Virus record (IMG/VR): IMGVR_UViG_3300025127_000307
Location: 1 to 22,653 of that record
Length of the DNA: 22,653 nucleotides
Reading direction: 5' to 3' (one strand)
Source: a virus
Shown: positions 1 to 7,463 of the stretch, in pieces
Position numbering within the stretch: position 1 is the first letter of the stretch
Layout of the letters: each line of letters starts with the position of its first letter
Position numbers and translations under genes: made by a program
The notes under the pieces: model-generated
The model's database searches: none
The model's input: only the letters and a program-made list of their open reading frames with translations
What the model was told of the DNA's origin: nothing

Positions 1-618
1 ATAATATTAAATGCACAATACAGAATTTTTAGAGATGTACCAATTGATGCAGATAGAAAACAACAATTAGGTAATTTTGTTGCTGGTCAAGAGTCTATTA
101 ACTGTCCTGCAGGAGCTGTATTTATAAGAGGCATACAGGTTTATGATACAGCAGGATCAGAGATTACAGGAGCTAACAGATGGCTAGAGAAAAAAGATGT
201 AACATATCTTCAAGAGTATCAGGATGTTACAGGAACAGCAGCAGCTCAAGGTCAACCTAAATATTACGCTATGTTTGGTGGTGCTACAGGAGAATCTGAC
301 ACTACATCAGGTAGAATATTTGTAGCCCCAGTTCCAAATACTACATATAGATTTAGAGTTCATTTTAATAAAATGCCAGATCTTTTAGAGAATGATGATA
401 CCAATTATATTAGTCTTAATTTTCCAAATGGCTTATTATATTGCTGTTTATCAGAGGCATATGGGTATTTAAAAGGTCCTGTAGATATGTTGACTTTATA
501 CGAAAATAAATATAAACAAGAGGTACAGAAGTTTGCAATTGAGCAAACTGGTAGAAGAAGACGAGACGATTATACTGACGGAACTGTCAGATTTAAAATT
601 GAATCTTCTTCACCATAA
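1..618 (+). CDS. Head-tail adaptor-like protein (5' partial)
   Basis: The frame is open from base 1, so the gene begins before the window; about 205 C-terminal residues are present. The part from the in-frame ATG at 271 onward is not a separate gene. The C-terminal half has the layout of short-tailed phage adaptor proteins (the SU10-type adaptor family): a beta segment around YRFRVHFNKMP, a short acidic turn, then a helix rich in small and aromatic residues (LLYCCLSEAYGYLKG) followed by a charged helix with YENKYKQEV and an RRRRDDY tail. In that family the protein forms a ring joining portal to tail nozzle. Its place just before tail and fibre genes fits. It ends with TAA at 616-618, and the next gene's ribosome site (CAGGAG) starts one base later. 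The assignment rests on recalled family resemblance. Confidence 0.7.
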   Translation: MILNAQYRIFRDVPIDADRKQQLGNFVAGQESINCPAGAVFIRGIQVYDTAGSEITGANRWLEKKDVTYLQEYQDVTGTAAAQGQPKYYAMFGGATGESDTTSGRIFVAPVPNTTYRFRVHFNKMPDLLENDDTNYISLNFPNGLLYCCLSEAYGYLKGPVDMLTLYENKYKQEVQKFAIEQTGRRRRDDYTDGTVRFKIESSSP

Positions 619-630
619 CAGGAGATTATT

Positions 631-1083
631 ATGGCAATATCATCAGCAATATGTTCAAGTTTCAAACAGGAACTTTTACAAGGTAAACACAGTTTTGAAT
701 CTTCAGGTGGACACACTTTTAAAATTGCTTTATTCACAAGTTCAGCATCTTTAGGTGCTGCTACGACTGACTACTCAACATCAAATGAGATCACAAATAC
801 ATCAGGTTCTGCATATACTGCAGGTGGAGCAACTTTAACAAACTCTGGTGTATCTTTATCTTCAACAACTGCATTTACAGATTTTTCAGATGTAACTTAT
901 TCATCCGCTTCTTTCACTGCAAACGGAGCTTTAATCTATAACACAACAACAGATGGTGGTTCAGGAACAACTGATGCTGTTTGTGTTATTGCATTTGGTG
1001 GCGATAAAACAGCTAGTAATGGAACTTTTAAAATAGAGTTTCCAACAGCAGATTCTTCTTCAGCAATAATCAGATTAGCGTAG
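631..1083 (+). CDS. Ser/Thr-rich putative virion protein (150 aa)
   Basis: No characterised function is recognised. The start is supported by CAGGAG at 619-624, seven bases upstream (624 to 631). After a short helical start (residues 1-20, SSAICSSFKQELLQGKH) the protein is almost entirely Ser, Thr, Gly and Ala with alternating hydrophobic residues, typical of a beta-sandwich. The segment HTFKIALFTSSASLGA and the late FKIEFPTADSSSAIIRLA end look like edge strands. Two cysteines (about residues 8 and 117) are unlikely to matter in a cytoplasmically assembled virion. Placement between an adaptor and fibre-like genes suggests a structural or decoration role; this is inference. The stop TAG is fused to the next gene's Shine-Dalgarno sequence. 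Confidence 0.6.
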   Translation: MAISSAICSSFKQELLQGKHSFESSGGHTFKIALFTSSASLGAATTDYSTSNEITNTSGSAYTAGGATLTNSGVSLSSTTAFTDFSDVTYSSASFTANGALIYNTTTDGGSGTTDAVCVIAFGGDKTASNGTFKIEFPTADSSSAIIRLA

Positions 1084-1086
1084 GAG

Positions 1087-1101
1087 GTCGACTATGTCGA
1101 C
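1087..1101 (+). promoter_or_regulatory. Start-codon hairpin of the 1094 gene
   Basis: Two copies of the palindrome GTCGAC (1087-1092 and 1096-1101) are separated by TAT and can pair into a 6-bp stem with a 3-base loop. The loop holds the A and T of the ATG at 1094-1096, and its G is the first base of the second arm. The Shine-Dalgarno GGAGG (1083-1087) abuts and overlaps the 5' arm by one base. This could modulate initiation of the repeat protein; regulation is inference. The two short palindromes could also pair by chance. Confidence 0.4.
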
Positions 1102-2023
1102 GACTTCAGGATGGGGCAGGTTTACCTGGGGCCAAGCTTATTGGAACGCAGACACAACTTTAAAAACAGGTTGGGGTGCACAAGCCTGGAATGATGGTGA
1201 GTGGGGCGAACTCAAAGACGCAACAATATTTCCAACAGGTTTATCTATAACATCTAGTGTTGGCTCAGTTGACGTACCAGATCAAATAATTACACCTTCA
1301 AGTTTTGAAATAACATCATCACAAGGTGAAGCTTTTGTTCCTGTAAATGTAGAAGGGGTATCAGCAACATTTTCGATTGGTTCAGTATCTGTAGTAGATA
1401 TGCAGGTAGGTCTAACTGGTCAATCCACAACAACTTCTGTTGGTTCTGTATCTGTTAATGACATGACTCTTGGTCTAACAGGTCAGGAGTTTACTGCAAG
1501 TCAGGGAACAGCGAAAGCACCAAATGAAACAGCAATACTATCTGGTGTATCAATCACATCAGAACAAGGAACAGCACAAGGTATTTCCTCACAAGAAGCA
1601 ACATTAACAGGAGTGTCTTTCAGCGCTAGTGTTGGTAGTGTTACGATACCAAATGATGTAGTTCAAATATCTGGATTAGAAGCTACTTTCGCTCAAGGAA
1701 CGATTGTCGGATTAGGTGGAGCTGTGGCTCAACCAACTGGTCAATCAGCTACGGCATCTGTAGGTTCTTTGACAATAGAAGAGGGTCTAGGATTAACTGG
1801 TCAATCATTTAGTGCTAGTGTTGGATCTATATCACTGACCGATATTATTGTCGGATTAGATGGTTTCTCAATAACATCTAATGTGGGAGCTGTAGATATC
1901 TTTGCATATGGTGATGTTGACACTGGTTCAAATACATCATATAGTAATGTTTCGACAGGTTCGAATGATACATATTCGGATGTTGCAACTGGATCAAATA
2001 CAAGTTATAGTGACGCTGCATAG
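1094..2023 (+). CDS. Trp-rich, tandem-repeat virion/fibre-like protein (309 aa)
   Basis: No named function is recognised. There are three zones. Residues 6-38 are rich in Trp and Gly (GWGRFTWGQAYW, then GWGAQAWNDGEWG), an N-terminal signature I associate with marine phage structural proteins. Residues 46-272 hold about eleven diverged repeats of 19-22 residues with consensus near GLTGQSFTASVGSVSV, some ending in SQGTA instead. Residues 276-309 hold three short repeats, TGSNTSYSNV, TGSNDTYSDV and TGSNTSYSDA. Each long repeat could form two or three strands of a beta solenoid or an elongated fibre shaft. The start has a strong ribosome site GGAGG that overlaps the upstream stop (TAGGAGG, 1081-1087) and lies next to a hairpin around the ATG. 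A fibre, spike or head-decoration role is inferred from repeats and neighbours. Confidence 0.6.
   Translation: MSTTSGWGRFTWGQAYWNADTTLKTGWGAQAWNDGEWGELKDATIFPTGLSITSSVGSVDVPDQIITPSSFEITSSQGEAFVPVNVEGVSATFSIGSVSVVDMQVGLTGQSTTTSVGSVSVNDMTLGLTGQEFTASQGTAKAPNETAILSGVSITSEQGTAQGISSQEATLTGVSFSASVGSVTIPNDVVQISGLEATFAQGTIVGLGGAVAQPTGQSATASVGSLTIEEGLGLTGQSFSASVGSISLTDIIVGLDGFSITSNVGAVDIFAYGDVDTGSNTSYSNVSTGSNDTYSDVATGSNTSYSDAA
1229..1909 (+). repeat. Coding array of about eleven ~20-residue repeats
   Basis: The translated unit, near GLTGQSFTASVGSVSV, recurs with 19-22 residue spacing through residues 46-272 of the 1094-2023 product. Two endings alternate, SVGSVxV and SQGTA. The DNA copies are diverged, so the array is old or maintained at protein level rather than a recent slippage product. 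Confidence 0.7.
1919..2020 (+). repeat. Three short C-terminal repeats (TGSNxxYSxV)
   Basis: The last 34 residues of the 1094-2023 product are three consecutive 11-residue copies: TGSNTSYSNV, TGSNDTYSDV and TGSNTSYSDA. The unit differs from the longer repeat before it and may form a separate tip or attachment element. Confidence 0.7.
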
Positions 2024-2033
2024 GAGATAATTT

Positions 2034-2990
2034 ATGGCATCTACATTTACGCCTTTAGGGGTAGAACTTCAAGCAACTGGTGAAAACGCCGGTACATGGG
2101 GAACGAAGACTAATACTAATTTACAAATCATAGAACAGATAGCTGGTGGTTACGTTGCTAAAGATATAGCAGGTGGTGCACAGACGACTGCTTTAGCTGT
2201 TTCTGATGGATCAACTGGTGCAGAATTATCTCACAGAATGATTGAGTTTACAGGAACAATCACAGGTAATCAAATTGTAACAATACCTTTAGATGTGCAA
2301 ACTTTTTACTTTTTAAGAAACTCAACATCAGGTGCATATACAGTTCAATTTAAATATGCTTCTGGTTCAGGAGACTCGTTTACTTTTTCAGCCACAGATA
2401 AAGGTGATGCTATTGTATTTGCAACTGCAAGTGATAGCACTAACCCTAATATTGATACAATAGCTTTAGGTATTTCAAACATAGTAGAGGATACAACACC
2501 GCAACTTGGTGGTAATCTAGATACTAATTCTTTCATGGTAGATTTCGATGATGCTCACGGTATCAGAGATGAGAATGCAAACGAACAATTGATTTTTGAG
2601 ACAACTTCCTCTGCGGTAAACCATGTAGATGTAACAAATGCTGCAACAGGAAATGGTCCACAGATAGGGGCCGTTGGTGATGATACTAATATCAGTTTAA
2701 AATTAAGGCCAAAAGCAACCGGTAATATCGAGGTTATGGGTGCAACAAACCCAGGCTCAATTCAGCTCAATTGTGAATCTAATTCGCATGGGATTAAGTT
2801 AACCAGTCCACCCCACAGTGCTGGACAGTCATATGAGATTAAATTCCCTACAGGAAATATAACAGCAGGCACATTTTTAAAGGTAGATAGCGTTTCTGGG
2901 TCAGGAACCAGTGGAGTTGGTACATTAACCTTTGATTCTTCACCAGCAACAACAGGAAAAGCTATTGCAATGGCAATCGTATTCGGATAA
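2034..2990 (+). CDS. Tail-fibre-like protein (318 aa)
   Basis: The N-terminus carries the motif TGENAGTWGTKTNTNLQ (residues 15-31), which recurs at the start of many phage tail-fibre-like proteins and probably serves as the virion attachment end. It is followed by beta-rich sequence without membrane segments or enzyme motifs, a segment near residues 156-165 (TPQLGGNLDT) also common in marine phage fibre proteins, and a glycine/serine-rich C-terminal region ending in KAIAMAIVFG. The start is fixed by TAGGAG (2021-2026), in which the previous stop codon is part of the ribosome site. It likely forms a trimeric fibre or appendage. The fibre class is fairly well supported by the N-terminal motif; the receptor is unknown. 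Confidence 0.65.
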   Translation: MASTFTPLGVELQATGENAGTWGTKTNTNLQIIEQIAGGYVAKDIAGGAQTTALAVSDGSTGAELSHRMIEFTGTITGNQIVTIPLDVQTFYFLRNSTSGAYTVQFKYASGSGDSFTFSATDKGDAIVFATASDSTNPNIDTIALGISNIVEDTTPQLGGNLDTNSFMVDFDDAHGIRDENANEQLIFETTSSAVNHVDVTNAATGNGPQIGAVGDDTNISLKLRPKATGNIEVMGATNPGSIQLNCESNSHGIKLTSPPHSAGQSYEIKFPTGNITAGTFLKVDSVSGSGTSGVGTLTFDSSPATTGKAIAMAIVFG

Positions 2991-3002
2991 AAGGAGTAAA
3001 TT

Positions 3003-3395
3003 ATGGCAAACCCAAATATAGTATCAGTAACAAGTATTAAAGGTGAATCGGTAGGATTTAATTTATCAGCTACCACTACAACAACTTTAATGACAGTGTC
3101 TTCTGATAAATTAATAAAAATAAATAGAATAACAGTTGCAAACGTAGATGGAACTAATGCAGCTGACGTAACTGTTTCGGTTACAAAATCAAACTTTACT
3201 TCAGATGGTATTACCAACTTTGATACTTCTGGAACTTTTCACATAGCAAAAACAATATCTGTTCCAGCTGACGCAACGTTAGTATTACTTGACACACCGA
3301 TATATTTAATGGAAGCAGATGTCCTAAAAGGTGGAGCAAGTGCTGCCTCAGATTTGGATTTATTCGTATCATATGAAGTCATAGACGACGCGTAG
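3003..3395 (+). CDS. Small beta-rich virion protein (130 aa), paralogue of the 12225 gene
   Basis: The function is not recognised. The pattern is all-beta: TTTTTLMTVSSDKLIKINRI, then a VDGTNAADVTVSV strand pair, then KTISVPADATLVLLDTPIYL and a C-terminal LDLFVSYEVID strand. The same order of elements occurs in the 113-residue product at 12225-12566 (LYTVPSF, then GTTITVTLVD, then KTISGNATTELLSQPLVM, then ELHVIASILEI), so the two are probably distant paralogues. The start has AAGGAG at 2991-2996, seven bases before ATG (2996 to 3003). A minor structural role (decoration, neck or fibre connector) is inferred from context only. Confidence 0.6.
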   Translation: MANPNIVSVTSIKGESVGFNLSATTTTTLMTVSSDKLIKINRITVANVDGTNAADVTVSVTKSNFTSDGITNFDTSGTFHIAKTISVPADATLVLLDTPIYLMEADVLKGGASAASDLDLFVSYEVIDDA

Positions 3396-3405
3396 GAGTC
3401 CACTG

Positions 3406-3441
3406 ATGGAGCGAAAGGAAGTAGCTAATGAACCAAGATAA
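3406..3441 (+). other. Possible 11-codon leader ORF before the first LamG/SPRY gene
   Basis: An ATG at 3406 lies seven bases after TAGGAG (3393-3398) and opens an 11-residue frame (MERKEVANEPR) that stops at TAA 3439-3441, 11 bases inside the next gene. The main gene at 3428 has its own weaker site (AAAGGAAG, 3414-3421) within the mini-ORF. It may couple translation, or it may be a chance ATG in an otherwise unusually long leader. It could also be a remnant. Confidence 0.25.
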
Positions 3442-4885
3442 CGGTGGAGTCATAGGAAAAATAAATACACCAACAACAACTCTGGCCTCAGGTGTATGGT
3501 CTTTAGATAGTCAGTTTGATTCACAAGCATCATCTATATGGCCTCTTGCCTTTCCACAAGTAACTTTTACTAATTCATGTAGATTTAATGACGATGATTC
3601 AAATTACCTAAATAAAACATTCTCAGGTAATGGCAATAGAAGAACATTTACATTATCTTGGTGGTTTAAAAATATGGGTGGAAATGTTCACATGAAATCA
3701 GGATCAAGTGGAGATTTTTTTACTTTAGATAATAATAGTAACAGACTTAGACTTAATGGTGCTGATTCATCAGTAGACAAATTTCAACTTATTTGTAATA
3801 GAGTATTTAGAGATCCATCAGCTTGGTATAATTTTGTTGCGGCTTTTGATACAACACAATCAACATCTAGTGACAGGGTGAAATTTTATGTAAATGGTTC
3901 TCAGGTTACTTCTTTTGCAGTAGAAAATTACCCAACACAAAACTATGAGACTCAATGGGGTAATAGTTCACTTTCACATGGAATAGGTGCTAGACCAGAT
4001 GGTAATCATTATTTTGATGGTTACATGACAGAAATTATTTATGTTGATGGACAACAACTCACACCATCTTCATTTGGTTTAACAAATCCTGTTTCAAATA
4101 TTTGGGAACCCAGAGCGTACACAGGAACCTATGGTACTAATGGATTTAAATTAAATTTTTCTGATTCATCAAATTTAGGTGATGATACTTCAGGAAATGG
4201 AAATGATTTTACTGCTCAAAATATGTCAAGTACTAATCAGTCGACTGATACCTGTAGCAATAACTTTGCAACATTTAATCCGGTAGTAAATGCAGCTGGA
4301 AACAATTTAACTTTATCAGAGGGTAATTTAAAAGTAACTAGCGGAAGTAATAATTGGAACTCAGCTATAGGAACTATTGCTGTAAATTCAGGCAAATGGT
4401 ATTGGGAAGTTAAAATTATAAATGCAACATATAATTATAATCATGGTGTATTTTCTTTAATTACAGGAGATATAAATGATACAGATAATCCCATGAACCA
4501 AACAGGATATAGTGGTTTTTACAATACAGATGGTGGAGAAACTAGAATTGATGATACAGTATCTACAAGTGATTTTGGAACATTTGCAGCTAATGATATT
4601 TTAGGTTTCTATCTTAATGCTGATGACAATCAATTTACTATTTATAAAAATGGTAGTTCTCATGTTTCCGCAACTAATTTAGGCACAGGAAGAACTGATT
4701 TAGTTCCTATTGCAGTTCATTATAATGGAGGGGTATCAGACTATAATTTTGGTAATTCACCGTTTAGCATTTCATCAGGAAACGCAGATGCCAATGGTTA
4801 TGGTAATTTTGAATATTCTCCTACAATAGGAGGAGTAAATTATTATGCCCTTTGCACCAAGAACCTAGCGGAGTTTGGAGGATAG
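3428..4885 (+). CDS. LamG-like + SPRY-like receptor-binding candidate, copy 1 (485 aa)
   Basis: Domains, in order: an N-terminal anchor-like stretch (residues 4-17, DNGGVIGKINTPTT) shared with copy 2; a concanavalin/LamG-like jelly roll at about 50-212, with the family-typical AWYNFVAAFDTT (132-143), VKFYVNGSQV (151-160) and YFDGYMTEIIYVDGQ (195-209); a linker with LGDDTSGNGNDF; and a SPRY-like domain at about 318-447, starting SGKWYWEVKI and including ILGFYLNADDNQFTIYKNG. The C-terminus has NYYALCTKNL. Both folds usually bind sugars or proteins, so a fibre or receptor-binding role is inferred. It ends with TAG at 4883-4885, directly abutting the ATG of the next gene in the same frame. Its paralogue is 5920-7458. 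Confidence 0.7.
   Translation: MNQDNGGVIGKINTPTTTLASGVWSLDSQFDSQASSIWPLAFPQVTFTNSCRFNDDDSNYLNKTFSGNGNRRTFTLSWWFKNMGGNVHMKSGSSGDFFTLDNNSNRLRLNGADSSVDKFQLICNRVFRDPSAWYNFVAAFDTTQSTSSDRVKFYVNGSQVTSFAVENYPTQNYETQWGNSSLSHGIGARPDGNHYFDGYMTEIIYVDGQQLTPSSFGLTNPVSNIWEPRAYTGTYGTNGFKLNFSDSSNLGDDTSGNGNDFTAQNMSSTNQSTDTCSNNFATFNPVVNAAGNNLTLSEGNLKVTSGSNNWNSAIGTIAVNSGKWYWEVKIINATYNYNHGVFSLITGDINDTDNPMNQTGYSGFYNTDGGETRIDDTVSTSDFGTFAANDILGFYLNADDNQFTIYKNGSSHVSATNLGTGRTDLVPIAVHYNGGVSDYNFGNSPFSISSGNADANGYGNFEYSPTIGGVNYYALCTKNLAEFGG
4772..4791 (+). repeat. 20-bp exact repeat, first copy
   Basis: Identical to 7357-7376. It encodes the SSGNADAN segment just after the SPRY-like domain in both cassette copies. It is part of the duplicated two-gene cassette and could serve as a homology patch for recombination between copies. 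Confidence 0.7.
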
Positions 4886-4888
4886 ATG
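4877..4888 (+). promoter_or_regulatory. Coupling site: ribosome site, in-frame TAG and ATG
   Basis: GGAGG (4877-4881) lies inside the last codons of the copy 1 LamG/SPRY gene. It is followed by ATAG, with the stop TAG at 4883-4885 and ATG at 4886-4888. All of it is in one reading frame. This arrangement fits termination followed by immediate re-initiation; occasional read-through of the amber codon would give an 830-residue fusion. Confidence 0.6.
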
Positions 4889-5920
4889 GCTGATTATACA
4901 ACTATAGATAATCCGACAAAACATTTTAATACTGTTTTGTATAGTGGTACTGGTTCCTCTAATTCTGTAACGGGTGTTGGTTTTCAACCTGATTGGGTTT
5001 GGTTAAAACATAGAAATGGTGTAAATAATCATTGTGCGTATGATGCAATAAGAGGTGTTCAACAAACAATTCATCCAGATTTAACTAACGCTGAATCCAC
5101 AGATGCAAATAATTTAACTGCATTTGGAACAGATGGATTTACCGTGGGTTCAGGAACTAACGTCAATGGTTCTAGTGGAACTTATGTATCCTGGAACTGG
5201 TTAGGTGCAAATGGAACTACTTCAAACTCAGATGGAAGCATAACATCAACAGTATCTGCAAATCAAACTGCTGGATTTAGTGTTGTTACTTATACCTCTA
5301 ATAGCACCAGTTCAAACGAAACAGTTGGTCATGGACTTGGAGTAAAACCTGATATGGTAATTACTAAAAATAGAGATTCTGGATATAATTGGGATATTTA
5401 TCATTCTAGTTTAGGATACAACGCTAATTTAACATTTACTACTGATGCAACAAGATCAGGTGCTTTTGGTACTTCAGAGCCAACTTCAACTGTTTTTAGA
5501 ACAAGTCCTAGTTTTACTACTAATCTTACAAATAAATACGTGGCTTACTGCTTTGCAGAAAAACAAGGCTACTCAAAATTTGGAAAATGGACAGGTAACG
5601 GACAAAGTTCTGGACCATTTATATACACAGGATTTCGTCCAGCTTTTCTCTCTTGGAAAATGAGTAGTTCTACAGAAAATTGGTACATAAATGATAATAA
5701 AAGAGAGCCATTTAATGATGATGCTATGACAGTTTTATATCCTAATTTAAATAATGCAGACGGCAATTTAAATGATGAGATCGATTTATTATCTAATGGT
5801 TTTAGAATAAATGGCACTAACTCTGCGCACAATACAGATGGTGCAACATATATCTATTGGGCGTTTGCAGAGCACCCATTTGTAACATCAGGAACCAAAG
5901 CAGCGGGGACGGCAAGATAA
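4886..5920 (+). CDS. Three-repeat (DUF7483-like) fibre protein, copy 1 (344 aa)
   Basis: It resembles marine phage proteins annotated as DUF7483; that name is from memory. The protein is built from three diverged repeats at about residues 13-107, 131-228 and 229-331. Each begins with a Y(T)GxG-type strand, has a G(F/L)xPDxVxxK core (GFQPDWVWLK, GVKPDMVITK, GFRPAFLSWK) and ends with a Y(V/I)xWxFAE-type strand (YVSWNWLG, YVAYCFAEKQG, YIYWAFAEHPF). There is no signal peptide or membrane segment. It is co-oriented, in frame and directly abutting the LamG/SPRY gene, so the two products probably act together or are occasionally fused. Its paralogue is 7464-8543; both end in TAR. A fibre tip or adhesin role is inference. 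Confidence 0.65.
   Translation: MADYTTIDNPTKHFNTVLYSGTGSSNSVTGVGFQPDWVWLKHRNGVNNHCAYDAIRGVQQTIHPDLTNAESTDANNLTAFGTDGFTVGSGTNVNGSSGTYVSWNWLGANGTTSNSDGSITSTVSANQTAGFSVVTYTSNSTSSNETVGHGLGVKPDMVITKNRDSGYNWDIYHSSLGYNANLTFTTDATRSGAFGTSEPTSTVFRTSPSFTTNLTNKYVAYCFAEKQGYSKFGKWTGNGQSSGPFIYTGFRPAFLSWKMSSSTENWYINDNKREPFNDDAMTVLYPNLNNADGNLNDEIDLLSNGFRINGTNSAHNTDGATYIYWAFAEHPFVTSGTKAAGTAR
5555..5585 (+). repeat. 31-bp near-identical repeat, first copy
   Basis: It matches 8172-8202 with one synonymous mismatch. It encodes AEKQGYSKFG at the junction of internal repeats 2 and 3 in both three-repeat proteins. The local DNA identity is well above that of the flanking coding sequence. Confidence 0.7.
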
Positions 5921-7458
5921 TGTCTAGAAAAAACGGAGGAATAATCGGACCAGCAAACACACCAGTCGGAGGACTGATGTCAGGAGTGGCAGGTGGTGTG
6001 TGGAGAATGAATGATCTTTTAGATTTTGTCAGCAACAATCAGTGGCCATTGACACCTCAAGATATAGAGAACTCAACAAGGTTTAATGATGGAAGTTCGG
6101 ATTATTTAAGCAGAACACCTAGCAGTGCAGGAAATAGAAAAACTTGGACATGGAGTGGTTGGGTTAAGCGTGGAACTATTGGTGCAAATTCTATATTTGA
6201 AGCTGGCACTGCATCAAATAATAGTCTTGGGTTTCAATTTGAAAGTGGCACAGACCAGTTACAATTTTTTGTTTACAATGGATCAAGTGTTACTGTAAAT
6301 GTAAAAACTACTCAAGTATTTCGTGATGTATCTGCTTGGTATCACCTAGTTGTTGCATTTGATACAACACAAGGAACAGCATCTAATAGAGTAAAATTAT
6401 ATGTAAATGGCTCACAAGTAACTGATTTAGCCGCAACTACTTATCCATCACAAGATACAGACTATAATATTAATAATACAAATGTACACGAACTTGGTCG
6501 AGCTGTTTTTGGTAGTAGTAATTATTTTGATGGTTACATGGCTGAAGTGGTTTTAATAGATGGACAAGCACTAGACCCAACATCATTTGGTGAATTTGAT
6601 TCCACAACAGGAATATGGAAGCCTAAAAAGATAGGTGCACAATTTGCAGCTGGGGGAGGTGCGGGAACAAACGGATACTATCTTGATTTTAAAGATAGTT
6701 CAAATCTGGGCAATGATGCATCAGGAAATAATAATGATTATACTGTTAATAATCTAACAAGCATAGATCAGACTACTGATACCTGTGTTGAAAATTTTGT
6801 AACATTAAGTCCTTTAGCAACAACCACTACACAAGGAACTGTATCGCAGGGTAATTTAGAATTTGATAGATCTGGAAGTAGTGATGGTTGGGTAAGTATT
6901 CTTTCAACAATTGCTGCATCTTCTGGTAAATATTATGCAGAAGTAAAAATTATAGATGTTGGTTCTCCATCACAAGGTTGTGTATTAGGATTTTTAAATT
7001 GGGACAAAACAAATATAATGAATTCTTCATCTACTTATTTAGGTGCTGCCACTGCTGATGCAGGTATGGGTTGGTATTCAGTCGGAAATGTATTTAGACA
7101 AGGTGGTCATGTCAATATTATAAATAGCTATACTGATAATGATATAATAATGTTAGCTATGGATTTAGATAACGGATATTGTTATTTTGGAAAAAATGGT
7201 AGTTGGGAAAATTCAGGTGATCCAACATCAGGTTCTACTGGGACAGGTGGATACGCAACAAGTAATATGACAGCTGGTGGAACTTATTGTTTTGCAGCAT
7301 CTTGTAGAGAAGCGGGAAATGTACAATTTAATTTTGGTAATCCTCCATTTTCAATATCATCAGGAAACGCAGATGCTAATGGATTTGGAAACTTTGAATA
7401 TGCTCCGCCATCAGGATACTATGCGTTAAACACATCTAACCTAAATACTTATGGATAA
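5920..7458 (+). CDS. LamG-like + SPRY-like receptor-binding candidate, copy 2 (512 aa)
   Basis: The start is placed at 5920, not at the earlier in-frame ATG 5857, because 5920 overlaps the previous stop by one base (TAATG) and the sequence from there (MSRKNGGIIGPANTPVGG) aligns with the start of copy 1 (MNQDNGGVIGKINTPTTT). LamG-like region at about 52-217: AWYHLVVAFDTTQ (139-151), VKLYVNGSQV (158-167), YFDGYMAEVVLIDGQ (202-216). Linker LGNDASGNNNDY. SPRY-like region at about 335-478, starting SGKYYAEVKI, with GYCYFGKNGSWENSGD. It ends in YYALNTSNL, matching YYALCTKNL of copy 1. It diverges most in the loops, as expected for surface-exposed binding faces. Its role is inferred to be the same as copy 1. 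It has six residues more between the N-terminal motif and the LamG region, and a longer SPRY loop. Confidence 0.7.
   Translation: MSRKNGGIIGPANTPVGGLMSGVAGGVWRMNDLLDFVSNNQWPLTPQDIENSTRFNDGSSDYLSRTPSSAGNRKTWTWSGWVKRGTIGANSIFEAGTASNNSLGFQFESGTDQLQFFVYNGSSVTVNVKTTQVFRDVSAWYHLVVAFDTTQGTASNRVKLYVNGSQVTDLAATTYPSQDTDYNINNTNVHELGRAVFGSSNYFDGYMAEVVLIDGQALDPTSFGEFDSTTGIWKPKKIGAQFAAGGGAGTNGYYLDFKDSSNLGNDASGNNNDYTVNNLTSIDQTTDTCVENFVTLSPLATTTTQGTVSQGNLEFDRSGSSDGWVSILSTIAASSGKYYAEVKIIDVGSPSQGCVLGFLNWDKTNIMNSSSTYLGAATADAGMGWYSVGNVFRQGGHVNIINSYTDNDIIMLAMDLDNGYCYFGKNGSWENSGDPTSGSTGTGGYATSNMTAGGTYCFAASCREAGNVQFNFGNPPFSISSGNADANGFGNFEYAPPSGYYALNTSNLNTYG
7357..7376 (+). repeat. 20-bp exact repeat, second copy
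   Basis: Identical to 4772-4791; see that entry. It lies at the equivalent position after the SPRY-like domain of copy 2. Confidence 0.7.
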
Positions 7459-7463
7459 AAATT

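Noticed and set aside
84-95. tRNA genes
   Set aside because: No cloverleaf-like arrangement with a GTTC-type T-loop was noticed anywhere; coverage by coding sequence leaves no room.
1229-1909. CRISPR or other non-coding direct-repeat array
   Set aside because: The repeats are in frame, diverged in DNA and coherent only as protein; there are no unique spacers.
5857-5919. Upstream ATG (5857) as the start of the second LamG/SPRY gene
   Set aside because: It would overlap the previous gene by 64 bases, and the paralogue comparison and TAATG overlap point to 5920.
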